Source: JAJRAN01 sp963827135
GTDB lineage: Archaea; Thermoplasmatota; Thermoplasmata; Methanomassiliicoccales; UBA472
Assembly: GCA_963827135.1 (NCBI GenBank)
Contig: CAWGZX010000006.1
Location: forward strand, 310,001-374,000
Direction of reading: 5' to 3'
DNA length: 64,000 bases
Shown: positions 53,552 to 62,693 of the stretch, in pieces
Layout of the letters: the number at the start of each line of letters is the position of its first letter
Position numbering within the stretch: position 1 is the stretch's first letter
Translations under genes and position numbers: made by a program
Notes under the pieces: model-generated
Databases searched by the model: none
Told to the model about the DNA's origin: nothing
The model's input: the letters and a program-made list of their open reading frames with translations, nothing else

Positions 53552-54880
53552 ATGCCGACCGCCATCGAGATCTTCAAGCAATTGCCGAAGAAGAACTGCG
53601 GCAAGTGCAACTACCCTACCTGCCTGGCGTTCGCCATGCAGCTCGCTAACTCTAAGGCCAAGCTGGAGGACTGCCCCTTCGTGTCCGATGAGGGCAAGGC
53701 CGCCCTGGCCGCCTCTTCCGCGCCTCCGGTCCGCCTGGTCAGGCTCGGGTCAGGGAAGAAGGTCATCGAGATGGGTGATGAGACCGAGCTCTATCGCCAC
53801 GAGAAGAAGTTCTTCCATCCCACGGCGTTCGCGCTCACGGTCTCGGACCGATCCTCCCATGAAGATATCCGGAAGCGGGTCGAGGCCATCGAATCAATGC
53901 GCTTCGAGCGCGTGGGCCAGACCCTCTGCTTCGATGCCGTCGCGATCAAGGACGAGTCCGATGACGCTTCCAGGTTCGCGCTCGCCGCCGAGGAGGCCGC
54001 CTCCGCCTGCGACCTCCCCTTGGTCCTGGTCTCGCGCTCCCCCGAGCGCATGAGGGCCGCGGCGTCGAAGGTGGCGGCCAGGAAGCCTCTACTACACGGC
54101 GCGGACCAGCATAACCTGGCGGCCATGGCCGCGGTGGCCAAGGAGCTGGGCTGTCCGCTGTCCTTGATAGAAGACAGGGGATTGAACGAGATGGCCGACC
54201 TGGTGGCGAAGGCCAAGGCAGCGGGGGTCGAGGACCTCGTGCTGGACCTGGGCGCGCACAACCTCAAGGAGCAGCTGGAGCGGAGCTCCATGGCCCGCAA
54301 GCTCTCGGTGAAGAAGATCTTCCGCGGGCTCGGGTACCCTATGCTCGTGGAAGCGGGCAAGGGGGAGGATGCGGTGCTCAGGGGCATGCTCGCGGTCATG
54401 AAGTACGGCAGCCTGGTGGTATTCGAGGATCTCACCGAAGCGCAGGCGCTTCCCCTCTTCGTGCTCCGCCAGAACATCTACACCGACCCGCAGGTCCCCA
54501 TCCAGGTCAAGCCCGGCATGTACGCGGTCAACGGGGCGAAGGATGACTCCCCCATCCTTTTCACCACCAACTTCTCCCTCACCTACTTCACCGTGCTGGC
54601 GGACATCGAGAAGTCGAAGGTCTCAGCATGGCTGCTGGTGGTGGACTCGGAGGGGCTGAGCGTGATGACTGCCTTCTCCGCGGGCAAGCTCACCCCCGAG
54701 ATCGTGGTCAAGGCCCTCGAGTCGTCGGGCGCTAGGGAGAAGAGCCACTCGGACGTGCTGGTCATGCCGGGGATGGTCTCGCGCATGAGCGGGAAGCTGC
54801 AGGAGCTCTCTGGCATGAAGGTGATCGTAGGCCCGAAGGAATCCTCGGGTCTGCCGAAGTTCCTGAAGAACCTTGGCTAG
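53552..54880 (+). CDS. acsC: Corrinoid iron-sulfur protein large subunit AcsC/CdhE
   Basis: The 442-residue subunit begins with a 4Fe-4S domain: Cys16, Cys19, Cys24 and Cys41 (NCGKCNYPTC). A TIM barrel follows, and then the C-terminal cobamide-binding domain (VSAWLLVVDSEGLSVMTAF). The ATG follows the acsD stop with no gap, so they are translationally coupled. The cobamide carries the methyl group that AcsB combines with CO and CoA. Confidence 0.94.
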   Translation: MPTAIEIFKQLPKKNCGKCNYPTCLAFAMQLANSKAKLEDCPFVSDEGKAALAASSAPPVRLVRLGSGKKVIEMGDETELYRHEKKFFHPTAFALTVSDRSSHEDIRKRVEAIESMRFERVGQTLCFDAVAIKDESDDASRFALAAEEAASACDLPLVLVSRSPERMRAAASKVAARKPLLHGADQHNLAAMAAVAKELGCPLSLIEDRGLNEMADLVAKAKAAGVEDLVLDLGAHNLKEQLERSSMARKLSVKKIFRGLGYPMLVEAGKGEDAVLRGMLAVMKYGSLVVFEDLTEAQALPLFVLRQNIYTDPQVPIQVKPGMYAVNGAKDDSPILFTTNFSLTYFTVLADIEKSKVSAWLLVVDSEGLSVMTAFSAGKLTPEIVVKALESSGAREKSHSDVLVMPGMVSRMSGKLQELSGMKVIVGPKESSGLPKFLKNLG

Positions 54881-55059
54881 CCGATCCTATACTCGCGCGC
54901 ATGCCTAACGTCCCCGGAGATTTTTATTAACACCATGGAGAAAATTGGGATTTTTTACGGGAATTCTGCATTCTTCCCGAGTTGGTTGTGAAATCATCCG
55001 TAAAACCATGCAATAGTAGTAGACAAGAGTTAAGTAGGCAGTTTCCGCTTGATGCGCTC

Positions 55060-56517
55060 ATGACACCTACACCAGATGCTGCCCCTGCCGCTCCAGCGGC
55101 TGCAAAGCCACCTGAGCCCAAACCGGATCCGAAGCCAGAGATCTCGGAGATGATGGCGAAAGCGCGTCAGGCGATGAAAGCTATCGAGCACTACGACCAA
55201 GCCCAAGCGGACATGCTGGTCATGGCCATTGGCTGGGCCGTGGTCAAGGAAAAGGAAGCCCTTGCCAAGCTCGCCGTCGAGGAAGGCGGCTTCGGCAATA
55301 TCGAGGACAAGATCACCAAGATCCGCCTTCGTGTCACTGGAACCATCCAGGACATGAAGAGCATCAAGACGGTCGGGGTCGTGGAAGTAGACGAGGCCAA
55401 GAAGCTTGTCAAGATCGCCAAGCCGGTCGGCGTCGTCGCCGCCATCATCCCTTCCACCGGTCCCGATGCCACCCCGCCCATGAAGGCCTTGTGCGCCTTG
55501 AAGGGCAAGAACGCCATCATCGTCGCGGCGCACCCGAAGACCCAGAAGTCATCGGAGCTGGCCGTCAACCTGATGCGCAACGGCTGCAGGGCCATCGGTG
55601 TCCCTGAGGACCTCATCCAGATCATCCAGAAGCCTTCGATCGCCAAGACCCAGGAGCTCATGCGCCAGTCCGACCTGATCGTCGCCACCGGTGGCGTCGA
55701 CATGGTCAAGTCCGCCTACAGCTCCGGAACCCCTGCGTACGGAGTGGGGGTCGGAAACACCGTGCATATAGTGGACGAGACCGCTGATCTGGACGACGCT
55801 GCCCTGATGATCACCCGCGGGAAGCTGTTCGATTACGCCACCAGCTGCCTAGCAGACAACTCCGTGGTCGCCCATACGTCCATCTACAAGACCCTGGTCG
55901 AGAAGATGGAGAAGATGGGCGCGTACGTGTGCACGCCCGAGGAGAAGGCGCGCCTGCAGAAGGTGATGTGGCCGACCGGTGGCGCCATCCCGAGCCTGGA
56001 CGTCATAGCGAAATCGGCTGGGCACATCGCCAAGCTAGCTGGCATCAACCTGCCAGAGGGCAAGACCTACCTGGTCGTCGAGGAGGATGGGGCCGGACCT
56101 GAGCACCCGTTCTCGGGCGAGAAGCTGTCCGTCGTGCTCGCGCTCTACAAGTACCACGACCCGTTCAAGAACGCCGTCGATTGGGTCAACAAGATAACCG
56201 CGTACCAGGGATTGGGCCACAGCTGCGGCATCCACACCAAGAACGACAAGCACGTGGACGAGCTGGCCTTCAACACCAAGACCGGGCGCGTCATGGTTAA
56301 CCAGAACATGAACGAGGGCGCTGGCGGACCGCGCAACGGACTGCCGTTCACCCTCTCCTTGTCCTGCGGCACCTGGGGACGCAACATCACCACCGAGAAC
56401 GTCAACGCCAGGATGTTCGTGAACCTGACGTGGGTCTCTCGCATCCTGCCCACCCCCAAGCCGATCCCCACCGACGAGGCGCTCTTCGCGGATTACTGGG
56501 CCAAGTACGGCAAGTGA
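55060..56517 (+). CDS. CoA-acylating aldehyde dehydrogenase
   Basis: From MTPTPDAAP the protein has 485 residues; TTG at 54982 would add 26. A Pro/Ala-rich leader of about 25 residues precedes the core. The catalytic Cys lies in FDYATSCLADNSVV (Cys263), and IPSTGPDATPP and ATGGVDMVKSAY match acylating enzymes (EutE, AdhE N-domain, SauS). It would interconvert acetyl-CoA and acetaldehyde, or act on a substituted aldehyde such as sulfoacetaldehyde. The position just after acsC favours acetyl-CoA. A targeting role for the Pro/Ala leader is possible, but no microcompartment genes are present. Confidence 0.85.
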   Translation: MTPTPDAAPAAPAAAKPPEPKPDPKPEISEMMAKARQAMKAIEHYDQAQADMLVMAIGWAVVKEKEALAKLAVEEGGFGNIEDKITKIRLRVTGTIQDMKSIKTVGVVEVDEAKKLVKIAKPVGVVAAIIPSTGPDATPPMKALCALKGKNAIIVAAHPKTQKSSELAVNLMRNGCRAIGVPEDLIQIIQKPSIAKTQELMRQSDLIVATGGVDMVKSAYSSGTPAYGVGVGNTVHIVDETADLDDAALMITRGKLFDYATSCLADNSVVAHTSIYKTLVEKMEKMGAYVCTPEEKARLQKVMWPTGGAIPSLDVIAKSAGHIAKLAGINLPEGKTYLVVEEDGAGPEHPFSGEKLSVVLALYKYHDPFKNAVDWVNKITAYQGLGHSCGIHTKNDKHVDELAFNTKTGRVMVNQNMNEGAGGPRNGLPFTLSLSCGTWGRNITTENVNARMFVNLTWVSRILPTPKPIPTDEALFADYWAKYGK

Positions 56518-56537
56518 GACTGGAAACCCCAAGGACC

Positions 56538-56590
56538 CCTGGGAGACATCGGGCAGCGGCATCCCAGGTGGGCCTCATATTTTTTTTCTT
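56538..56590 (+). terminator. Hairpin plus T-tract terminator after the aldehyde dehydrogenase
   Basis: CCTGGGA (56538-56544) pairs with TCCCAGG (56562-56568), followed by eight or more T from 56580. It lies between the convergent aldehyde dehydrogenase and CooC genes. Confidence 0.55.
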
Positions 56591-56596
56591 CTTAGG

Positions 56597-57349
56597 CTAG
56601 GCTATGGAGCTGACGAAAACCTGCACCGCGCGGTAAGTGGGATCGCTGGACGGCAGGTCGGAGAGGAACGAGCCTTCCTCCGCCCGCCTGGCGATCTCCT
56701 CGCTCCGAGGCACCCTCACGACCGTGTCGAACCCCGAGCCCTCGATCGCGTCCTCCAAGGCCGCGTTCTCCTTCGGCGGCATCATGTTCACGAGCAGGAC
56801 GGTCGAGCGGACCTCTATCTCCATCTCCTTGGCCAGCTCTAACAACCGCTGCGCCGTCTCCGCCCCGACCTTGGTGTAGTCGGTCACGATGACCAGCACG
56901 TCCATGCGCTTCGTGGTCCTGCGGGACAGGTGCTCCATCCCCGCCTCGTTGTCTATGACCACATGGTCGTACCTTTCCATGGCCAGATCGAGGAAGGTCC
57001 TGAGGATGTTGTTGATGTAGCAGTAGCAGCCAGACCCTTCTGGCCTGCCCATGGAGAGCAGGTCGAACCCGTCTCCCTCGACGGTGACCATGCGCATCTG
57101 GTACTCGATGTACTCCTGCTTGCTCTGTCCCACGGGAAGGTCATCGACGTTCCTAAGCAGGTCCTCGCGCACCTCGCCGATGGTGCGCTCCGCCTCCGAC
57201 CCCAGCTTCTGGCCCAGGTTGGAGTTGGGGTCCGCGTCCACGGCCATGACCACCTTGCCCGTGCGCTCGTGCAACGCCCTAACCATGAGGGCGGAAATGG
57301 TGGACTTGCCTACTCCTCCCTTTCCCGCTACCGCGATCCGGAAGCTCAA
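56597..57349 (-). CDS. CooC/AcsF-type nickel insertion ATPase
   Basis: The 250-residue MinD-like ATPase has Walker A AGKGGVGKST (8-17), Mg-binding AVDADPN, and the metal-binding Cys108-Tyr-Cys110 (GCYCYINN). In acetogens such a protein (AcsF) activates acetyl-CoA synthase and CooC the CO dehydrogenase. Two family members in this window could divide that work. It is the last gene of a three-gene operon with the MetE-like and RACo-like genes. Confidence 0.92.
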   Translation of the reverse strand: MSFRIAVAGKGGVGKSTISALMVRALHERTGKVVMAVDADPNSNLGQKLGSEAERTIGEVREDLLRNVDDLPVGQSKQEYIEYQMRMVTVEGDGFDLLSMGRPEGSGCYCYINNILRTFLDLAMERYDHVVIDNEAGMEHLSRRTTKRMDVLVIVTDYTKVGAETAQRLLELAKEMEIEVRSTVLLVNMMPPKENAALEDAIEGSGFDTVVRVPRSEEIARRAEEGSFLSDLPSSDPTYRAVQVFVSSIA

Positions 57350-57353
57350 TCCC

Positions 57354-58382
57354 TCACCCCAGGGAGTGCCGGGCGCGCATGGCCTCCGATGTGCCCACCA
57401 GCAGATGGAGGGCTTTATCCACCGAGCTCTCGTCGTTCAAGCTCCCCAGACCGCACTGCGGGGTGATGAGCGAGGACCTGTGGACTAGGTCGATGGAGAT
57501 GCCCCTGGAGCTCAGGTTGAACATCTCCCTCTCCAGCTTCTCCACCAGGGTGGCCGGGGTCTCCTTCTTCAAAGCCTCCTCGTCATTAGGGACGATGCCC
57601 CAGGCGATGGACCCTCCCCTCTCCAGGAAGCGCGCCACATCGTCCGGGTACAGCCCGATGGTGTAGCCATAGTTGTAGGCGTCGAAGGAGAGCACGTCGA
57701 TATTGGCCGAGAGGACCATGGGCCAGTCGGTGTTGCCGCAACAGTGCAGGGCCTTGACGCTCTTCACCCCCTGAAGCACCTCGTCGATCCATTGGATGAC
57801 GTGCTCCCGGGAGACGGCGGCGAACGGGGTCCCGATCAAGGAAAGCGAAGGCTCGTCCAGGAAGAGAATTGTGTTGGGATGCTTCTCTCGCAGCATGAAC
57901 TCCTGCTGGCGCATCATCATGTTCAGGTTCATCCTGATTATCTCCGAGTAGGATTCGTCATAGATGGCGCTCTTGCCGTTCTGGTCGAAGACCTGCAGGC
58001 CCATGCTTATCGGGCCGGTCACCTGGCCCTTGAGGAAGAGGGCCTCCTTAGGCAGCTCCCGCTCCTCCAGGAGCTCGTACAGGCCGTGGAAGCAGGTCCG
58101 GGGGTACTCGAAGTAGTGGAAGTCCTCTCCCAGCACCGCCTCGTAGAAGCGCTCGGCGTCATATGATTCCAGGTCGACGCTGATCCTCTTGGCCTGGGCA
58201 TCGATGTTGACCCCAGGAAGGTGCGTGGCGAACTGCGCGTACATGTTCTCCTCGAACCCGATGGCCGGGAGCTGGGGCCAGTAAGGGATGTGCTTCACGT
58301 GGCGCAGCGCGACGTCCACCGCCTGATTCGGCCTGAGGTGAGGCAGGGAGCCGATGCAAGTGGGCAGGCAATTCCATTCCAT
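57354..58382 (-). CDS. MetE-core/UroD-like methyltransferase
   Basis: From MEWNCLPTCIGSLPH the protein has 342 residues; an in-frame ATG nine codons upstream is possible. It resembles the catalytic half of cobalamin-independent methionine synthase. It retains zinc ligands in LHCCGNTDW and a late Cys in TPQCGLGS, and FLDEPSLSL. A full MetE has two halves, so this short form probably moves methyl between a corrinoid and a thiol or pterin. It ends four bases before CooC, linking it to CODH/ACS function. The substrate is unknown. Confidence 0.78.
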   Translation of the reverse strand: MEWNCLPTCIGSLPHLRPNQAVDVALRHVKHIPYWPQLPAIGFEENMYAQFATHLPGVNIDAQAKRISVDLESYDAERFYEAVLGEDFHYFEYPRTCFHGLYELLEERELPKEALFLKGQVTGPISMGLQVFDQNGKSAIYDESYSEIIRMNLNMMMRQQEFMLREKHPNTILFLDEPSLSLIGTPFAAVSREHVIQWIDEVLQGVKSVKALHCCGNTDWPMVLSANIDVLSFDAYNYGYTIGLYPDDVARFLERGGSIAWGIVPNDEEALKKETPATLVEKLEREMFNLSSRGISIDLVHRSSLITPQCGLGSLNDESSVDKALHLLVGTSEAMRARHSLG

Positions 58383-58525
58383 GAGGCTCACAGATGCCGA
58401 GGGGCGCATAACCTTTTCGTGGCGCTAGATCGCCTGCGCCTCAAGGTCTGACGAATAATATCGTCGAGATGGCGACCGTCCTTCCCCCTTCAGGGCGCAA
58501 AAGAACCCTTAGGCTCCTCTCTTTC

Positions 58526-60394
58526 TCATCCAGCTTTTGATCGCCTGGTCACTGTGGGGAACCTCTCGGCATCGGTATGCGGCAGGAAGGACGCCGAGGA
58601 GAACTCGTCGAAGAAGGTTTGGGAGGTGGATAGCTCCACATAGGTCATGTCCTCATGCGCCTGGAGCGCCTTGGCCCTCTCCTCCTTGGAGAGCAATGTG
58701 AGCAAGGCCCCGGCAAGCGCGGCGTTGCCGATGAACTCGAACTTCTTCCTGGGGAGATCGGGCAGCAGGCCGATGGTCACGGCGTTCTCGACGTCGATAT
58801 AGTTGCCGAAGCCTCCGGCGATGTAGACCCTCTCGAGGTCCGCGAACCCTTTGTCGATGGCCTTGAGGAGGACGCTGCAGCCGGCGTACACCGCTGCCTT
58901 GGTGCGGATGATGTTTGCCAGATCGGCATCGCTGATAGCTATCTCCTTTCCAGCATTGCCTGAACACTGGCGGAGGACGTATGATGCTCCCTCATCGCCG
59001 CGCTTCGTCCTATCGGGGTCGAGGTCCTGGATCCGCCCCTTCTTGTCGATCAGCCCTCGGAGGAACATCTGGGCGACCAGGTCTATCAGCCCCGAACCGC
59101 ATATTCCCTGCGGCTCCCTCTTCCCGATGACGTCCAGCTCTGGCTCCAGGTCCTGACTGATGCGGACCTTCTCGATGGCCCCCAGGGTCGCCCTCATCCC
59201 ACTGGCGACCTCCCCGCCCTCGAAGGCCGGTCCCGCCGAGGTGGAGCACGCGACCAACATCTCGTCGTTGCCGACCACCACCTCGCCATTGGTGCCGACG
59301 TCGATCAAAAGGCTCAGCTCGCTGCGCTCATGCATCCCCGAGGCCAGCACGTCCGCCGTGATGTCCCCTCCGACGAAGCCTGCCCTACCTGGGACTATAT
59401 AGACCGGCGCCTCCGGAGCGATCCCAAGGCCCAGGTCCTTTCCCCGGACAAGGGGAGGGATGTTGGTGACCGGGATGTAAGGCTCGTACCTGATCCACCT
59501 TGGGTCTAGGCCTAGGAAGAGATGCACCATTGTGGTATTGCCGGCGACGGAGAGGGCGGTCACGTCGCACCCTGCTATTGGACGCTCGGATGACGCCCTT
59601 GCCTCGAGAAGGAGGTGGTCGATCGTCCGGAGGACCAGCTCCTGCAGCTCCTCCAGCCCTCCTTCCTCAGCGTAGGTGATGCGGGCGATGATGTCGTCCC
59701 CCGCCCTCGATTGGCGGTTGTAGTCCGAGGACGTGCTGATGGTCTTCCCCGATTCCATATCCACCAAGGATAGCACCAGGGTGGTCGTCCCTATGTCCAC
59801 GGCCGCCCCGATGTGGCAGGCATCCTTCGGTCCTTTCAACGAGACCAAGCCTCCGCCCAGGTCGTCCGCGAGCATGATCGCCGAGGCTTTCCAACCACTT
59901 TCCCTGATTTCCCCAGGCAGCTCCCTGAGGATGCTGAGCGGGACCTGCAACGACTCCCTCTGATCGATCGATCTGGCCAGCCTCTCGAGGTCGGCGATGT
60001 TGTCAACTAGGGAGGGAGGCTCCATGACCACTTCCTTCATAATGGTCAAAGGGGAGAGCTTGCCCAGGCCCAGGTCGCGGTGAGCCTTGAGGATCTGGTG
60101 ACCTTTCATCCTCGCCTCCTCCGGGACGAAGACGACAATGTCCCCGACCACGAAGCTCTGGCAGGCGAGCACATAACCTTTATCGGCCATGTCCTTGTCC
60201 AACGCCTTCTGGGTCGACCGCTCGACCGGCCCTTCTACTATCACACGGCATTTCTTGCAGGTGCCTTTCCCTCCACAAGAGGTGGATATGTCCACCTTGG
60301 CCGCGACGGCCGCCTCGAGGATGGTTGTGCCCCTCTCGACAACGACCTCCACGTCGTCGGGCTTGAACTTGACCTTGTGCCTCATCCGACGCAT
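58526..60394 (-). CDS. Reductive activator of corrinoid protein (RACo/AcsV-type)
   Basis: The 622-residue protein starts with a plant-type 2Fe-2S ferredoxin domain (Cys40, Cys46, Cys49, Cys78; STSCGGKGTCKKC). A linker and a C-terminal ASKHA ATPase-like domain follow (VDIGTTTLVLSLVD near 200; VDVGTNGEVV; IAGGFGNYIDVEN). Such proteins use ATP to reduce inactive Co(II) of the corrinoid protein back to Co(I). It is the first gene of the minus-strand operon convergent with acs, so its target is probably AcsCD. Confidence 0.92.
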   Translation of the reverse strand: MRRMRHKVKFKPDDVEVVVERGTTILEAAVAAKVDISTSCGGKGTCKKCRVIVEGPVERSTQKALDKDMADKGYVLACQSFVVGDIVVFVPEEARMKGHQILKAHRDLGLGKLSPLTIMKEVVMEPPSLVDNIADLERLARSIDQRESLQVPLSILRELPGEIRESGWKASAIMLADDLGGGLVSLKGPKDACHIGAAVDIGTTTLVLSLVDMESGKTISTSSDYNRQSRAGDDIIARITYAEEGGLEELQELVLRTIDHLLLEARASSERPIAGCDVTALSVAGNTTMVHLFLGLDPRWIRYEPYIPVTNIPPLVRGKDLGLGIAPEAPVYIVPGRAGFVGGDITADVLASGMHERSELSLLIDVGTNGEVVVGNDEMLVACSTSAGPAFEGGEVASGMRATLGAIEKVRISQDLEPELDVIGKREPQGICGSGLIDLVAQMFLRGLIDKKGRIQDLDPDRTKRGDEGASYVLRQCSGNAGKEIAISDADLANIIRTKAAVYAGCSVLLKAIDKGFADLERVYIAGGFGNYIDVENAVTIGLLPDLPRKKFEFIGNAALAGALLTLLSKEERAKALQAHEDMTYVELSTSQTFFDEFSSASFLPHTDAERFPTVTRRSKAG

Positions 60395-60504
60395 GGATTA
60401 GAGTGTCAATACTTAATCGTCCCCCTCAATGGATGCTGGCATTGAGGCCGGGACCGAAACCCATGGCAACAATGTCATTTAGCTTGTGCACCAATTAATC
60501 CGAC

Positions 60505-61437
60505 GTGCACGAGCACGAGGGACATGTCCACCACGAGCCCCGAGGCCTGAGCAGGCCCCTGCTCCTGGCCCTGGCGATAACGGTCACCTTCGCTTTGATA
60601 GAGCTAGCCGGAGGGGTGCTCAGCGGCAGCCTGGCGCTGATTTCTGATTCGGGCCACATGTTCACCGACGCCCTGGCCTTGACACTTTCCCTATGGGCGA
60701 GCTACATGGCCACGAGGATGGCCAACGAACGCCAGACCTTCGGCCTGCTGCGGGTGGAGATCCTCGTCGCCCTGGTGAACGGCGTGGTGCTTGTGGGCGT
60801 CTCCTTATTCATCATCTACGAGGCGGTGGTCCGGCTGCAGAACCCTCAGCCGATCGAGGGCGGGCTCATGCTGGTGATCGCGGTCATCGGCCTCGTTGCC
60901 AATCTGGCCGGCGTACTGATCCTCAGGGAGAAGGCCAAAGAGAACCTGAATGTCAAGGGCGCCTTCCTCCACGTGCTCGGGGATCTGCTCTCATCCGTCG
61001 GAGTGATCGTCGCCGCCATTTTGGTCTATCTCTTCGACGTGCAGCAGGCGGACCCAGTGATCTCCATAGCCATCAGCGTCATCATACTGTACGGGTCGTA
61101 CCGCATCATCTCGCAGAGCGTCTACATCCTCCTGGAGTTCGCGCCGGGGAACGTGGACCTCGCTGAGGTAAGGAATGAGCTGCTGAAGGTGAAAGGCGTC
61201 GTGGACGTCCATGACCTGCACGCCTGGACCCTAGCCTCTGGCATCTATGCCCTCAGCGCACACATACAGGTGATGGACCAACCGCTTTCCACCTGCTCAT
61301 GCGTCATCCAGGACTGTGAACGGATCCTCAAGGAGAAGTTCAACATCTCGCACACCACGCTCCAGCTGGAGTCTCAGGCTTGCGAGGTCGAGGCCTGTTT
61401 CTTCAGAAAGCCGAACGGTGGTGAGGGGAAGAAGTGA
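60505..61437 (+). CDS. CDF-family zinc/divalent cation efflux transporter
   Basis: The 310-residue protein has six membrane helices. Zinc-site residues lie in helix 2 (SDSGHMFTDAL) and helix 5 (HVLGDLLSS). The His-rich start (HEHEGHVHHE) and a C-terminal cytoplasmic domain with HDLHAWTL fit CzcD/ZitB exporters. A Cys-rich tail (CSCVIQDC, CEVEACFF) is unusual. It expels excess zinc, and could balance the znu importer. The start is GTG. Confidence 0.93.
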   Translation: MHEHEGHVHHEPRGLSRPLLLALAITVTFALIELAGGVLSGSLALISDSGHMFTDALALTLSLWASYMATRMANERQTFGLLRVEILVALVNGVVLVGVSLFIIYEAVVRLQNPQPIEGGLMLVIAVIGLVANLAGVLILREKAKENLNVKGAFLHVLGDLLSSVGVIVAAILVYLFDVQQADPVISIAISVIILYGSYRIISQSVYILLEFAPGNVDLAEVRNELLKVKGVVDVHDLHAWTLASGIYALSAHIQVMDQPLSTCSCVIQDCERILKEKFNISHTTLQLESQACEVEACFFRKPNGGEGKK

Positions 61438-61461
61438 GATGGCTTTGAATTCGTGGCCTAG

Positions 61462-62034
61462 CTACGGGGCGCTCTTCTTGCCGACCTCGAACCCTTTGGC
61501 GACCAGCTCGCCGATTCCATAGTAGTTGCGGTCGTCTGGGGCGTAAAGGAATGGCCTGGTCCTCTTGATGCTCGTCGCCCCTTTCTCGTCCAGGATCGAC
61601 TCCTCGGCCTTGACGTCCATTATCTCGCCGATGAATTGGGTATGCAGGCCGATCTCGGTGATGTGGATGACCTTGCACTCCAGCACCAGCGGGAACTCCC
61701 TGATGTAAGGAGCGTCCACCAGGACGGACTTGACCGGTGTGAGGCCGACCGTGGCCAGCTTATCCTCATCCTTGCCGCTGGCCATCCCCAGGTAATCGAC
61801 CTTGGCCACGAGGTCCTCGGACGGGACGTTGACGGTGAAGGCCTTCCTTTCAAGGATGCAGCCGTAGCTGTAGGTTGCCTTGCGCAATGAGATGGAGACG
61901 CACGGAGGTGCGGAGCAGCAGATCCCTGCCCAGGCCACCGTGGCGGCGTTCGCCCTGCCATTCTTGTCATAGCTCCCCAGGACCACTGCCGGCGTAGGAT
62001 AAAGGAGCGTCCTGGCTCCCAGCGAAGTCTTCAT
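61462..62034 (-). CDS. Flavin reductase-like FMN-binding protein
   Basis: The 190-residue protein has the split-barrel flavin-binding pattern. TPAVVLGSYDKNGRANAAT and FTVNVPSEDLV are typical of this family in anaerobic archaea, where members accept electrons from ferredoxin or flavodoxin. CCSAPPCVSISL in the centre gives three Cys. Its partner is unknown. Confidence 0.9.
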   Translation of the reverse strand: MKTSLGARTLLYPTPAVVLGSYDKNGRANAATVAWAGICCSAPPCVSISLRKATYSYGCILERKAFTVNVPSEDLVAKVDYLGMASGKDEDKLATVGLTPVKSVLVDAPYIREFPLVLECKVIHITEIGLHTQFIGEIMDVKAEESILDEKGATSIKRTRPFLYAPDDRNYYGIGELVAKGFEVGKKSAP

Positions 62035-62169
62035 GGTTTACACTCCTTACCTAAGGTAGTTCGGCTCGAAAATATCGTTCGAGCGTTAGGGGTAGAAGGC
62101 ATCGCCTATGATATGCGTATTTCGATGCGCGGGCGACCATAGGCTATGAGCGCGGCGTCTTTTTGGTCG

Positions 62170-62622
62170 TTATAGCGCTTTGACCGCTAGATGCTTGGAG
62201 ACAGCTTGATTGGCCGTGTCCATCTGGTTGCCGGAGAAGGTGCACTTGTACTTCTCTCCGCCCGCCTCCAAGTTCATGGTGCAGCCCATCATGCTCTTCT
62301 TCACGCTCACGCTCTTCACGTCCGAGTAGAGATAGTAGACGTTCTTGTCGCTCTTGCTCAACATCTCTGGCAGAGTGAGTCCGCCGTACGCCGCCCTCTT
62401 GTCCTGGATCTTCTTGTCCGACAACGCCTTGTTGATGAAGACATCGGCCGCTCCGAAGCCGCCAATGCCGGTCTTGACCGCGCCCTCCACCAACAGGAAG
62501 GCTATGCCGTTGTTGGTGAAGATAATGTCGTACTTGCGTTCCGTGCTTATCATGCCCTTGGTCGTACTGGCTTTCTGGATGACGCTCTCTATCACATCGG
62601 ATTCGTTCCCCACCGATATCAC
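62170..62622 (-). CDS. Hypothetical protein, possibly PH-like
   Basis: The 150-residue protein has alternating strands (KYDIIFTNNGIAFLLVEG, VYYLYSDVKSVSVKKSMMG) and a final helix, like bacterial PH domains. There is no signal or membrane segment. The frame stays open upstream of the GTG to near the purH stop but lacks a usual start codon there, so the true N-terminus is uncertain. Confidence 0.6.
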   Translation of the reverse strand: MISVGNESDVIESVIQKASTTKGMISTERKYDIIFTNNGIAFLLVEGAVKTGIGGFGAADVFINKALSDKKIQDKRAAYGGLTLPEMLSKSDKNVYYLYSDVKSVSVKKSMMGCTMNLEAGGEKYKCTFSGNQMDTANQAVSKHLAVKAL

Positions 62623-62693
62623 CGTGATAAAGAGCGCTGCACCGAGTATATCTTTCTTGCCGAGCTTGGAGGACCCCTCGCCTACATCTTCCG

